Source: Roseateles depolymerans (lineage in GTDB: Bacteria > Pseudomonadota > Gammaproteobacteria > Burkholderiales > Burkholderiaceae_C). Taken from it: a stretch of DNA of 64,000 bases. The first letter of the stretch is position 1. Every line of letters begins with the position of its first letter. Below the pieces are notes generated by a model. It had not been told where the DNA came from. It saw nothing but the letters and a program-made list of their open reading frames with translations, and searched no databases. Location: NCBI GenBank assembly GCA_003241055.1, contig QFOD01000001.1:1-64000 (forward strand), given 5' to 3'. A program made the position numbers and the translations under genes. Of this stretch, positions 25,131 through 33,836 are shown piece after piece.

Positions 25131-27070
25131 ACGCTGACGATCAAGATCTGCCGCAAGCCGCGGCGAACGCGGAAGGCGAGTCCAGCGCCCCCAAGCGCCG
25201 CCGCGCCGTCAAGGCCACGCCTGCGGCGGACGCGCCGGATGGTGCGCCGGCCGCCGCCGAGGCCGCGCCCGTCAAGCGCGCGCGTCGCAAAGCGGCCGAG
25301 TCCGCGGAGGCGCCGGTGACGGCTGCTCCCGAGGCCGACGCGACGCCGGCTGACGTTCCTGCGGCACCGGCGCGCAAGCGTGCGTCCCGCAAGACGGCGG
25401 TGGCTGACGAGCTTGTTGAGGCCGCGACTGTTGCTGCGCCGGCAGAGCCCTCGGCGCAGGCGCCGCTCTTCACGTTGGGTGAGGAGCTGCCGGCATCGGC
25501 GCCGGCCTCGACGGAGGCCGCCGGCGACGACGATGCGGACGGCGAGGTCGATGGCGACGATGAGCGCGGCGGTCGTGGCCGCAATCGGCGCCGCAACCGC
25601 AAGGAGCGGGCCGAGCGCCAGGCGGCCATGGCCTCCGGCGACGCGCCGGCCACGACGCTGTCGCCCGAGGTTGTCGAGGCCACGGGAGCCCGCTTTGCCG
25701 ATGTGCTGTCTGGTTCGCTGGACGCGGAGTCGGAGGCGCCTGAGTTGGCGGCTGCTGTACCGGCGCTCGAGGCCGAGGAATCGTCCGAGGGTGATGACGG
25801 CGAGGGCGAGGGCAAGCGTGTGCTGGCCGCCGAGCCCGACGCCCCCAAGCTGCAGAAGGTGCTGGCGCAGGCGGGCATCGGCTCGCGCCGTGACATCGAG
25901 GACTGGATCGCCGAAGGCAAGATCGAGGTGAACGGCGAGGTGGCCCATGTGGGGCAGCGCATTTCGTTCGGCGACCAGGTTCGGGTGAATGGCAAGCCCA
26001 TCCGCGTGCGTATCTCGCCGCCGACGCCGCGCATCCTGGCCTATCACAAGCCGACCGGTGAAGTCTGCACGTTCAACGATCCGGACGGCCGCCCGACGGT
26101 GTTCCGCACGCTGCCGCGCGTGCAGGGCCAGAAGTGGCAGTCCGTGGGCCGCCTGGACATCAACACCGAAGGCCTGCTGCTGTTCACCAACTCCGGTGAA
26201 CTGGCCAACCAGCTGATGCACCCGCGTTTCGGCGTGGAGCGCGAGTACGCGGCGCGTGTGCTGGGTACGCTCAGCGAAGAGCAGCGCACCAAGCTGCTTG
26301 AGGGGGTCAGCGTGGACGGCCAGACGGCGGCCTTCCGTCGCATCGAGGATGGCGGCGGTGAGGGCGTGAACCACTGGTATCGCGTGGTGATCACCGAAGG
26401 CCGCAATCGTGAGGTGCGCAAGCTCTTCGAGGCCGTGGGTCTGGTGGTCAGCCGGCTGATCCGTATCCGCTATGGCACGGTGGTGTTGCCGCGCGGCCTC
26501 AAGCGGGGCGTGTGGGTGGAGCTGGGTGACGACGACGTTCGCGTGATCCGTCGCCTGGCAGGCCACGTGGGCGGCAATGCCGGCGGTCAGGGCCGCCAGG
26601 AGCAGCAGTCTGCGCCCCAGGGGCAGCAGGGTGCGCAGGGCAAGAAGGATCGCAACAAGCGTCGCTCGGACGACCGCCATTCCGGCGTCGGCCCGCGGCC
26701 CAGCCGTCCGCAGGAGCCGCAGCAGCCGCGCCCGCAGTTCGAGCGTGCGCCGCGCCGCGACGATGAGGACGAGGATGACTTCATCCCGCACCACATCAAC
26801 CCGTTGGAGCAGACCTTCGATCGCCGCCATGCAACCGGTGGCAAGCGCGGCTTCCCGCAGGGCTTCGGCGCGGGCGGCAGTGCTCAGGGTGCGGCCGGCG
26901 GCGGTCGCGGTCAACGCGGCGGCAAGGGCGGCGGCGGTGGCGGTGGTGGCCAGCGTGAACCTGATCCGATGCAGACCTCGGTCGGCTACATCGGTGGCGA
27001 CGCCTTTCACCGCCGTGGTGGCGGCGGCGGTGGTGGGCGCGGCGGCAACAGGGGCGGCCGGCGTCGTTGA
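25127..27070 (+). CDS. rluB: 23S rRNA pseudouridine synthase RluB with long low-complexity extensions
   Basis: RluB makes pseudouridine 2605 in 23S rRNA. The core spans about residues 240-470: an S4 domain (LQKVLAQAGIGSRRDIEDWI) and the catalytic domain with D344 in VGRLDINTEGLLLFT and the NHWYRVVITEGRNREVRKLFE block. Before it lie about 240 Ala/Glu/Lys/Arg-rich residues with KRRR, RARRK and RNRRRNRK clusters; after it about 175 residues, Gln/Gly-rich, then Arg/Asp-rich, ending in Gly runs with RGG-like motifs. E. coli RluB is near 290 residues, so 647 is exceptional though extended forms are common in Burkholderiales. It overlaps scpB by 4 nt. Confidence 0.94.
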   Translation: MNADDQDLPQAAANAEGESSAPKRRRAVKATPAADAPDGAPAAAEAAPVKRARRKAAESAEAPVTAAPEADATPADVPAAPARKRASRKTAVADELVEAATVAAPAEPSAQAPLFTLGEELPASAPASTEAAGDDDADGEVDGDDERGGRGRNRRRNRKERAERQAAMASGDAPATTLSPEVVEATGARFADVLSGSLDAESEAPELAAAVPALEAEESSEGDDGEGEGKRVLAAEPDAPKLQKVLAQAGIGSRRDIEDWIAEGKIEVNGEVAHVGQRISFGDQVRVNGKPIRVRISPPTPRILAYHKPTGEVCTFNDPDGRPTVFRTLPRVQGQKWQSVGRLDINTEGLLLFTNSGELANQLMHPRFGVEREYAARVLGTLSEEQRTKLLEGVSVDGQTAAFRRIEDGGGEGVNHWYRVVITEGRNREVRKLFEAVGLVVSRLIRIRYGTVVLPRGLKRGVWVELGDDDVRVIRRLAGHVGGNAGGQGRQEQQSAPQGQQGAQGKKDRNKRRSDDRHSGVGPRPSRPQEPQQPRPQFERAPRRDDEDEDDFIPHHINPLEQTFDRRHATGGKRGFPQGFGAGGSAQGAAGGGRGQRGGKGGGGGGGGQREPDPMQTSVGYIGGDAFHRRGGGGGGGRGGNRGGRRR

Positions 27071-27079
27071 GATCCCGGT

Positions 27080-27113
27080 GAGCCGGCCTGGCCGGCTCGC
27101 CGCCCGTTACAAT
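27080..27113 (+). promoter_or_regulatory. Hairpin and -10 candidate upstream of ndk
   Basis: GAGCCGGC (27080-27087) and GCCGGCTC (27091-27098) form a perfect stem with a 3-nt loop, 10 nt after the rluB stop. TACAAT at 27108-27113 then fits a -10 box about 39 nt before the ndk ATG. The -35 region falls within the hairpin and is poor. Confidence 0.45.
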
Positions 27114-27151
27114 CGCAAGCTTTGTCCAGCTTTATCCATTAGGAGAATCCC

Positions 27152-27577
27152 ATGGCTATCGAACGCACCCTGTCCATCATCAAGCCCGATGCCGTGGCGA
27201 AGAACGTCATCGGCCAGATCTACGCCCGCTTCGAAGGCGCCGGCCTGAAGGTCGTGGCAGCCAAGATGGCTCACCTGTCGCGTGGCGAGGCCGAGGCCTT
27301 CTACGCCGTGCACAAGGCTCGCCCCTTCTTCAACGATCTGGTGAACTTCATGATCTCCGGCCCGGTGATGATCCAGGCGCTGGAAGGCGAGAACGCCATC
27401 CTGAAGAATCGCGAGCTGATGGGCGCCACCGACCCCAAGAAGGCCGAGAAGGGCACGATCCGCGCCGACTTTGCCGACAGCATCGACGCCAACGCCGTGC
27501 ACGGCTCGGACGCCCCGGAAACCGCCGCTGTCGAAGTGGCGTTCTTCTTCCCGGGCATGAACGTCTACAGCCGCTGA
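27152..27577 (+). CDS. ndk: Nucleoside diphosphate kinase
   Basis: A 141-residue cytoplasmic enzyme that balances NTP and dNTP pools through a phosphohistidine. The phosphorylated residue is H117 in NAVHGSD. The start ERTLSIIKPDAV and the block KARPFFNDLVNFMISGPV are family signatures, and length is normal. TAGGAGA precedes the ATG. The ndk-rlmN-pilF-rodZ-ispG-hisS order is conserved in proteobacteria; here a 121-nt gap with a two-hairpin repeat separates ndk from rlmN. Confidence 0.97.
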   Translation: MAIERTLSIIKPDAVAKNVIGQIYARFEGAGLKVVAAKMAHLSRGEAEAFYAVHKARPFFNDLVNFMISGPVMIQALEGENAILKNRELMGATDPKKAEKGTIRADFADSIDANAVHGSDAPETAAVEVAFFFPGMNVYSR

Positions 27578-27583
27578 GAAAGG

Positions 27584-27679
27584 CCCACCCCCTACGGCCT
27601 GCGGCCGCCCCCTCAAGGGGGCACCGCCAGTGGCCCGGCAAAGCCGGTTCCACGGCGGTCGCTGGGTTGATGTGGGGTG
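27584..27679. repeat. Two-hairpin GC-rich intergenic repeat, copy 2
   Basis: Same architecture as 2657-2735: a CACCCCC start, a first hairpin built on GCCCCCTCAAGGGGGC, then a second hairpin with arms CCGCC-GTGG-CCGGC and GCCGG-CCAC-GGCGG around loop AAA, and a final GGGGTG able to pair with the opening CACCCC. Arms differ from copy 1 by compensating changes, so the structure rather than the sequence is kept. Confidence 0.7.
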
Positions 27680-27698
27680 CGGAGTTAGGAGAGTTGTG

Positions 27699-28808
27699 AT
27701 GGAAGCGGTCAACCTGCTCGGATTCGATCTGCAAGGACTGGCCGCCTACTGCGAGCAGCTGGGCGAGAAGCGTTTTCGCGCGACCCAGCTGTTCCGGTGG
27801 ATCCATCAAAAAGGCGCGTCGGACTTCGATCAGATGTCCGACCTCGCCAAGTCGCTGCGCGACAAGCTGCGTCATCGTGCCGTGATCACCGGCCTGCCGG
27901 TGATCTCCGAGCATGTGTCGTCGGACGGCACCATCAAGTGGCTGTTCGATGTCGGTGCTGGCAACGCGGTCGAGGCGGTGTTCATTCCGGAAGACGACCG
28001 GGGCACCTTGTGCGTGTCCAGCCAGGCCGGCTGTGCGGTCGGCTGCCGTTTCTGCTCGACCGGGCATCAGGGTTTCAGTCGCAATCTCGACACCAGCGAG
28101 ATCCTGGCCCAGCTCTGGTTTGCCGAGCACAGCCTGCGCCAGCGCTTCAAGACCGACGAACGGGTCATCTCGAACGTCGTGATGATGGGCATGGGTGAGC
28201 CGCTGCAGAACTACGCCGCACTGGTCCCCGCGCTCAAGACTATGCTGGACGACCATGGCTATGGCCTGAGCCGCCGCCGCGTGACGGTGTCGACCTCGGG
28301 CGTCGTGCCCATGATCGATCGTCTGCGGGAAGACTGCCCGGTGGCGCTGGCGGTGAGCCTGCACGCGCCAAACGACCCATTGCGCGATCAGCTGGTGCCG
28401 CTGAACAAGAAATACCCGATCGCGGAGCTGCTGGACGCCTGCAGGCGCTACCTGGAGGCGGCACCGCGCGACTTCATCACCTTCGAGTACTGCATGCTCG
28501 ATCAGGTGAACGACACGCCCGAGCATGCGCGTGAGCTGGTGGCGCTGGTCAAGAACAAGATCCCCTGCAAGCTCAACCTGATCCCCTTCAACCCCTTCCC
28601 GGCCTCGGGGTTGACCCGTAGTTCGAACGCCAGAGTGCAGGCTTTCGCCGAAGTGCTCATCCAGGCGGGTATCGTCACGACCGTGCGCAAGACCCGGGGC
28701 GATGACATCGATGCGGCATGTGGCCAACTGGCAGGCGAGGTGCAGGACCGCACGCGTGCCCACATCCGCATGGTGAGAGCTCCGGTGAGCGTGGGTAAGA
28801 CCGCGTGA
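27699..28808 (+). CDS. rlmN: Dual-specificity RNA methyltransferase RlmN
   Basis: A 369-residue radical SAM enzyme that puts a methyl group on C2 of A2503 in 23S rRNA and A37 of some tRNAs. The 4Fe-4S cysteines are C112, C116 and C119 (CAVGCRFC). The methyl-carrying cysteine is C341 in DAACGQLAG. LNLIPFNPF is also present. ATG at 27699 has AGGAGAG 8 nt upstream; the frame is open to 27630 through the repeat but that part is not conserved. The gene stops 8 nt before pilF. Confidence 0.96.
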   Translation: MEAVNLLGFDLQGLAAYCEQLGEKRFRATQLFRWIHQKGASDFDQMSDLAKSLRDKLRHRAVITGLPVISEHVSSDGTIKWLFDVGAGNAVEAVFIPEDDRGTLCVSSQAGCAVGCRFCSTGHQGFSRNLDTSEILAQLWFAEHSLRQRFKTDERVISNVVMMGMGEPLQNYAALVPALKTMLDDHGYGLSRRRVTVSTSGVVPMIDRLREDCPVALAVSLHAPNDPLRDQLVPLNKKYPIAELLDACRRYLEAAPRDFITFEYCMLDQVNDTPEHARELVALVKNKIPCKLNLIPFNPFPASGLTRSSNARVQAFAEVLIQAGIVTTVRKTRGDDIDAACGQLAGEVQDRTRAHIRMVRAPVSVGKTA

Positions 28809-28816
28809 GGGGAGTG

Positions 28817-29596
28817 ATGCAACGCTTCGTGCTGCTGCTGGTTGTGCTGCTGCTGTCGGCCTGTGCGGGGACGGCGGTGGACAGCGGGCGAGAGATCAAG
28901 ACCGATTCCGACCGGACGGATGCGGAGCGGCGTGCGGGCATCCATCTGGCGCTTGCGCAGGCCTATTTCTCGCGTGGTCAGTACACGGACGCCCTGGACG
29001 CATTGAAGCAGGCCCTGGCCGCCCGCCCGGACATGCGCGATGCCGTCAATCTGCGCGGGCTGGTCTATGCCGGCCTGGGCGAGAACGAGCTGGCGGAGGA
29101 GAGCTTCCGCCGTGCGCTGAGCCTCTACCCCAACGACGCCGATACGCTGCACAACTACGGCTGGTTCATGTGCCAGCAGCGTCGGTGGGAGACGGCCGAT
29201 GCAATGTTCGATCAGGCTCTGGCCCAGACCACTTATCGAGCGCCGCAGCGCTCGCTGCTTGCCAAGGGCGTCTGCGAGGCACGTTCTGGCCGCCTGCTGG
29301 TGGCCGAGCGGACGCTGTCGCGCGCCTTCGAACTGGATCCGGCCAGTCCGGCGATTGCTGTCAACCTGGCCGAGGTTCTCTATCGCAACCACGAGCTGGA
29401 GCGTGCGCGTTTCTATGTGAAGCGCGTCAACGGCCAGCCCGATCAGGTCAGTCCGGCGAGCCTGTGGCTGCAGCTGCGCATCGAGCGCAAGCTGGGCAAC
29501 ACGGCGGCCGTCGATGACCTGGGTCAGCAGCTGCGTCGCCAGCATCCCCAGTCGCCGGAAACGCAGGCGCTGGATGCGGGCCGTTTTGACGACTAG
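28817..29596 (+). CDS. pilF: Type IV pilus biogenesis lipoprotein PilF/PilW
   Basis: A 259-residue outer-membrane lipoprotein pilotin that helps PilQ secretin assembly. The lipobox is LSAC with C16. After a short linker the rest is TPR repeats, seen as LAQAYFSRGQYTDALDALKQAL, NLRGLVYAGLGENELAEESF and the PNDADTLHNYGWFMCQQ block typical of PilF. ATG at 28817 with GAGGGGAG just upstream was preferred to GTG at 28805. No other pilus genes are here; the gene is part of the rlmN-hisS run. Confidence 0.9.
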   Translation: MQRFVLLLVVLLLSACAGTAVDSGREIKTDSDRTDAERRAGIHLALAQAYFSRGQYTDALDALKQALAARPDMRDAVNLRGLVYAGLGENELAEESFRRALSLYPNDADTLHNYGWFMCQQRRWETADAMFDQALAQTTYRAPQRSLLAKGVCEARSGRLLVAERTLSRAFELDPASPAIAVNLAEVLYRNHELERARFYVKRVNGQPDQVSPASLWLQLRIERKLGNTAAVDDLGQQLRRQHPQSPETQALDAGRFDD

Positions 29597-29625
29597 GCCC
29601 TGGGCCTACCCACAGAACAGACACG

Positions 29626-30555
29626 ATGGATTTGCATTCCGAGGGCGGGCCCAGCGAACTCCCAGCGGGCCGTAGCGCCGGCGCCTGGCTGAAGGCGGCG
29701 CGGCAGGAGCGTGGCCTGCATATCGCGGCACTGGCGGTCATGTTGAAGGTGCCTCAGGCCAAGCTGGAGGCCATCGAGGCCGATCGCTGGGACGAGTTGC
29801 CCGACGCCACCTTCGCCCGTGCGCTCGCGACGGCGATGTGCCGGGCGTTGAAACTGGATCCGGCTCCGGTGCTGGCGCTGGTGCCGCGCACCATCGAGCG
29901 CGAGCTCGACGTTTCGCCTGGTTTGAACCAGCCCTTCCGGGAGCGTGCGGCGCCGGCGGAGGGCGTAGCGCTGGCGACGTTGGGGCGCCCCGTGGTCTGG
30001 GGCTCGGCGTTGCTGCTGGTGGCAGCCGCGGCGGTTTATTTCCTGCCGGCCGGTTGGTTGCCTCATTCGGATGGAGCGTCCGTCGCGTCTCAGGCGGCGA
30101 GTACCGCCGCCATGCCTATGGCCTCTTCGGTCGAGGCGGCGATGCCGGCGTCCGCCGTGGTGCTTGAGCCGGTGCAGCAGCCGTTGTCCCAGGCGTCCGC
30201 GGTGGCACCGCAGCCGGTGGCGAGCGTGGCGCTGACGCCCTCGGCACCAGTTGCTGCGGTGGCATCGGCGCCGCTGCAGGTGCGCGAGGTGCCCCCGCCG
30301 CCTGCTCTTGCAGCCAGCGGCCCGCCGGTCAAGGTGACCGCCCATACGGACACCTGGGTGGAAGTGATCGACGCCCAGGGGCAGTTGCAGTTCTCGCGCG
30401 TGATCCCGGGCGGTCAGAGTCGTGAGATCACCGGCGTGTTGCCGTTGAAGGTGCGCGTGGGCAACGTGACCGGCGCACGTGTCGAGTGGCGTGGGGCGAA
30501 CGTTGACCTGGCCTCCAAGGCCAAGGACAACATTGCCCGCGTGGAGTTGAAGTGA
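29626..30555 (+). CDS. rodZ: Cytoskeletal protein RodZ
   Basis: A 309-residue bitopic membrane protein that links MreB filaments to the elongation complex. Residues 17-85 form the Xre-like HTH domain (LKAARQERGLHIAALAVMLKV). A transmembrane helix lies at about 124-145, followed by an Ala/Val/Pro/Ser-rich periplasmic linker and a C-terminal DUF4115 domain (TAHTDTWVEVIDAQG... IARVEL). Length is normal. It overlaps the ispG start (stop TGA at 30553-30555). Confidence 0.92.
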   Translation: MDLHSEGGPSELPAGRSAGAWLKAARQERGLHIAALAVMLKVPQAKLEAIEADRWDELPDATFARALATAMCRALKLDPAPVLALVPRTIERELDVSPGLNQPFRERAAPAEGVALATLGRPVVWGSALLLVAAAAVYFLPAGWLPHSDGASVASQAASTAAMPMASSVEAAMPASAVVLEPVQQPLSQASAVAPQPVASVALTPSAPVAAVASAPLQVREVPPPPALAASGPPVKVTAHTDTWVEVIDAQGQLQFSRVIPGGQSREITGVLPLKVRVGNVTGARVEWRGANVDLASKAKDNIARVELK

Positions 30556-31817
30556 TGAGTGCTGTCTGCATCCCCGAAGCCGCGCCCGCGGCGCGACGCA
30601 GCCGTCAGGCCCGCGTGGTCTGGGGCGACCGTGTGGTCACCATTGGCGGCGATGCGCCTGTGCGCGTGCAGTCCATGACCAACACCGACACGGTGGATGC
30701 GATCGGCACGGCCATCCAGGTCAAGGAGTTGGCCATTGCCGGTTCGGAGCTGGTGCGCATCACGGTCAACACGCCCGAGGCCGCCGAGCAGGTGCCCTAC
30801 ATCCGCGAGCAGCTGGACCGCATGGGCATCGACGTGCCGCTGGTGGGCGACTTCCACTACAACGGCCATCGCCTGCTGACCGACTATCCCGCGATGGCGC
30901 GGGCCCTGTCCAAGTACCGCATCAACCCCGGCAACGTGGGCAAGGGCGACAAGAAGGATCGCCAGTTCGCGCAGATGATCGAGGCCGCGATGACCTACGA
31001 CAAGGTCGTGCGCATCGGCGTCAACTGGGGCAGTCTGGACCAGGAACTGCTCGCGCAGTTCATGGACGAGAACGCGCGCCGCGCGCAGCCCTGGGATGCC
31101 AAGCCGGTGATGTACCAGGCGCTGGTCGAGTCCGCACTGACCTCGGCCGCCTATGCCCGCGAGCTGGGCATGAACCCGGACAACCTCATCATCAGCTGCA
31201 AGGTCAGCGGCGTGCAGGACCTGATCTCGGTCTACCGCGAACTGGCGCGGCGTTGCGACTATGCGCTGCACCTGGGCCTGACCGAGGCCGGCATGGGCAC
31301 CAAGGGCACGGTGGCCTCCAGCGTGGCACTGGGCATCCTGGCCCAGGAGGGTATTGGCGACACCATCCGTGTGAGCCTCACGCCCCAGCCGGGCGAAGCG
31401 CGCACGCAGGAGGTGGTGGTGGCGCTGGAGATCCTTCAGGCGCTGGGCCTGCGGCACTTCAACCCCAGCGTGACCGCCTGCCCAGGCTGCGGCCGCACCA
31501 CCAGCACCACCTTCCAGGAGCTGGCCAAGCAGATTGACGACTTCCTGCGCCTGCAGATGCCCATCTGGCGCGGCAAGTACCCTGGGGTCGAGAACCTCAA
31601 GGTCGCCGTGATGGGCTGCATCGTCAACGGCCCGGGCGAGAGCAAGCATGCCGACATCGGCATCAGCCTGCCGGGCAACGGCGAGGCGCCGGCTGCGCCG
31701 GTCTTCATCGACGGTGAGAAGGCGCTGACGCTGCGGGGCGACAACATTGCCGGCGAGTTCCACGCGCTGGTCGAGAACTACATCGAGAAGCGCTTCGGCG
31801 CGACGGCTGCGGCCTGA
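30555..31817 (+). CDS. ispG: 4-hydroxy-3-methylbut-2-enyl diphosphate synthase
   Basis: A 420-residue 4Fe-4S enzyme that turns MEcPP into HMBPP in the MEP isoprenoid route. Cluster ligands are C309 and C312 in TACPGCGRT and C355 in MGCIVNGPGE. The N-terminal TIM barrel has VQSMTNTDT, GDFHYNG and YRINPGNVGKG. ATG at 30555 or an in-frame GTG at 30552 could start it. It uses MEcPP downstream of Dxr, encoded at 53959, and feeds UppS at 52290. Confidence 0.97.
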   Translation: MSAVCIPEAAPAARRSRQARVVWGDRVVTIGGDAPVRVQSMTNTDTVDAIGTAIQVKELAIAGSELVRITVNTPEAAEQVPYIREQLDRMGIDVPLVGDFHYNGHRLLTDYPAMARALSKYRINPGNVGKGDKKDRQFAQMIEAAMTYDKVVRIGVNWGSLDQELLAQFMDENARRAQPWDAKPVMYQALVESALTSAAYARELGMNPDNLIISCKVSGVQDLISVYRELARRCDYALHLGLTEAGMGTKGTVASSVALGILAQEGIGDTIRVSLTPQPGEARTQEVVVALEILQALGLRHFNPSVTACPGCGRTTSTTFQELAKQIDDFLRLQMPIWRGKYPGVENLKVAVMGCIVNGPGESKHADIGISLPGNGEAPAAPVFIDGEKALTLRGDNIAGEFHALVENYIEKRFGATAAA

Positions 31818-31828
31818 ACGACTTTCCC

Positions 31829-33127
31829 ATGAGCGAGACCAAGAAGTTGCAGCCGCTGCAGGCGGTGAAGGGCATGAACGACATCCTGCCGCCGGATTCG
31901 GCGCGCTGGGAGTGGCTGGAGGCACGCATGCGCAGCGTGCTGCAGCGCTACGGCTTTGCCAATGTGCGCACGCCCATCGTCGAGCCCACCGCACTGTTCG
32001 TGCGCGGCATCGGCGAGGTGACCGACATCGTCGAGAAGGAGATGTACGCCTTCGAGGACAAGATGAACGGCGACCAGCTCGCGTTGCGCCCCGAGGGAAC
32101 GGCCGGCGTGGTGCGGGCCATGATCGAGCACAGCTTTCTGCGCGAAGGCGGCAAGCGGCTGTACTACTTCGGCCAGATGTTCCGCCATGAGCGCCCGCAG
32201 AAAGGGCGTTATCGGCAGTTCCACCAGATGGGCGTCGAGGCGCTGGGCTTTGCGGGCCCGGACGTGGACGCCGAGGTCATCCTGCTGGCGCGCACGCTGT
32301 GGCGCGAGCTGGGCCTGGTCGAGGGCCGCGACGTCGTGCTGGAGATCAACTGCCTGGGTCAGCCCGACGAGCGCCGCGCCCACCGCGAGGCGCTGATCGC
32401 CTACCTCGAACAACACCTGGATGTGCTGGACGAAGAGGCCAAGCGCCGCATGTACAGCAACCCGTTGCGGGTGCTGGACACCAAGAACCCGGCCATGCAG
32501 GCCATGGCGGAAGGCGCGCCCAAGCTGCTGGACTTCCTGGGCTCCGAGTCGCAAGCGCACTTCAGCGGCGTGAAGGCGCTGCTGGACGCCGTGGGCCTGG
32601 TCTACCGCATCAACCCGCGCCTGGTGCGCGGACTGGACTACTACAACCTCACGGTATTCGAGTGGGTGACCGACAAGCTCGGCGCCCAGGGCACCATCTG
32701 CGCGGGCGGCCGCTACGACGGCCTGATCGAGCAACTGGGCGGCAAGGCCACGCCGGCCGTGGGCTTCGGCCTGGGCCTGGAGCGGTTGCTGCTGCTGCTG
32801 GAGACGCTGGAAGTGGCGGTGGACACGCCGGTGCCCGATGTCTACGCCATCGTGCCTGAGCCCGCCGCGCTGCCGACCATCCTGCCGGCGCTGGAGGCCT
32901 TGCGCGCCGCCGGCGTGGCGGTGCAGATGCATGCGGGTGGCGGCAGCTTCAAGTCGCAGTTCAAAAAGGCGGACGGTTCGGGCGCCCGCTTCGCCCTGGT
33001 GTTCGGCGGTGATGAACTGGCCCGTGGCGAGGTCAGCGTCAAGCCGCTGCGCGACGAAGGGGCGGCGCAGTTCAGCCGCCCGCTGGCCGCGGCTGCCGAC
33101 TGGGCGTCCGAGCTGCGCACCGCATAA
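31829..33127 (+). CDS. hisS: Histidyl-tRNA synthetase
   Basis: A 432-residue class II aminoacyl-tRNA synthetase. It has the N-terminal catalytic domain with motif 2 (FRHERPQKGRYRQFHQ), the histidine-specific RGLDYYN and CAGGRYDGL, motif 3 (GFGLGLERL), and a C-terminal anticodon-binding domain. Length is normal. It lies 11 nt after ispG. Its catalytic fold is shared with HisZ at 40283, which lacks the C-terminal domain. Confidence 0.97.
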   Translation: MSETKKLQPLQAVKGMNDILPPDSARWEWLEARMRSVLQRYGFANVRTPIVEPTALFVRGIGEVTDIVEKEMYAFEDKMNGDQLALRPEGTAGVVRAMIEHSFLREGGKRLYYFGQMFRHERPQKGRYRQFHQMGVEALGFAGPDVDAEVILLARTLWRELGLVEGRDVVLEINCLGQPDERRAHREALIAYLEQHLDVLDEEAKRRMYSNPLRVLDTKNPAMQAMAEGAPKLLDFLGSESQAHFSGVKALLDAVGLVYRINPRLVRGLDYYNLTVFEWVTDKLGAQGTICAGGRYDGLIEQLGGKATPAVGFGLGLERLLLLLETLEVAVDTPVPDVYAIVPEPAALPTILPALEALRAAGVAVQMHAGGGSFKSQFKKADGSGARFALVFGGDELARGEVSVKPLRDEGAAQFSRPLAAAADWASELRTA

Positions 33128-33167
33128 TCCGCGGCTCCGGCCGTTCCACTAGTTTTCCGGTTCCCCT

Positions 33168-33836
33168 ATGGCATCGCATCTCGACCTCCAAGAACAAGAA
33201 CAAATCGACCAGCTCAAAGACTTCTGGAAGCGCTGGGGAAGCCTCATCACGTGGCTGATCACGCTGGTGCTGGCGGCCTTTGCGGGCTGGCAGGCCTGGC
33301 AGTGGTATCAGCGCGACCAGGGCGCCAAGGCGGCGGCGATGTATGGCGAGTTTGACCGTGCGCTGCAAGGCCAGGACCTGGACAAGGCGGCGGCCGCTTT
33401 CGGCGACCTGAAGGCGCGCTTCGCGTCGACCGGCTACACGGCCCAGGCCGGCTTGCAACTGGCCAAGCTGCAGCAGGACAAGAGCAAGGCCGACGACGCC
33501 AAGCAAAGCCTGGCGTGGGTGGCGGGGCAGGGCTCCGAAATCGCCTATCAGGACATCGCGCGCTTGCGCCTGGCCGGTCTGCAGCTGGACGCCAAGCAGT
33601 TCGACGAGGCCGCCAAGACTCTGGATGCCATCAAGTCGCCGGAATTCACCGCGCTGGCCGCTGACCGTCGGGGCGACCTGCTGCTGCTGCAAGGCAAGCG
33701 CGATGAGGCCAAGGCCCAGTATCAGAAGGCGCTGGCCGGCCTCGAGAAGGCGCAGGACTACCGGACCATCGTCGAGTCCAAGCTCGCGACGCTGGGTGTC
33801 CCCACCGTTGTCGAAGCCGCCGGAGCTGCGCAATGA
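33168..33836 (+). CDS. yfgM: YfgM-like ancillary SecYEG translocon subunit
   Basis: A 222-residue single-pass inner-membrane protein. The cytoplasmic start is acidic and Gln-rich (LQEQEQIDQLKDFWKRWG), a transmembrane helix follows at about 26-44, and the periplasmic part has TPR-like helices (DLDKAAAAFGDLKARF, VAGQGSEIAYQDIARLRLAGL). YfgM associates with SecYEG and PpiD in E. coli. It lies between hisS and bamB as in most proteobacteria and overlaps bamB by 4 nt. Confidence 0.9.
   Translation: MASHLDLQEQEQIDQLKDFWKRWGSLITWLITLVLAAFAGWQAWQWYQRDQGAKAAAMYGEFDRALQGQDLDKAAAAFGDLKARFASTGYTAQAGLQLAKLQQDKSKADDAKQSLAWVAGQGSEIAYQDIARLRLAGLQLDAKQFDEAAKTLDAIKSPEFTALAADRRGDLLLLQGKRDEAKAQYQKALAGLEKAQDYRTIVESKLATLGVPTVVEAAGAAQ

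Noticed and set aside
26881..27066. Gly-codon repeats as a tandem DNA repeat or CRISPR-like array
   Set aside because: The repeats are irregular GGC/GGT codons within the rluB frame; no unit of constant length or spacers.
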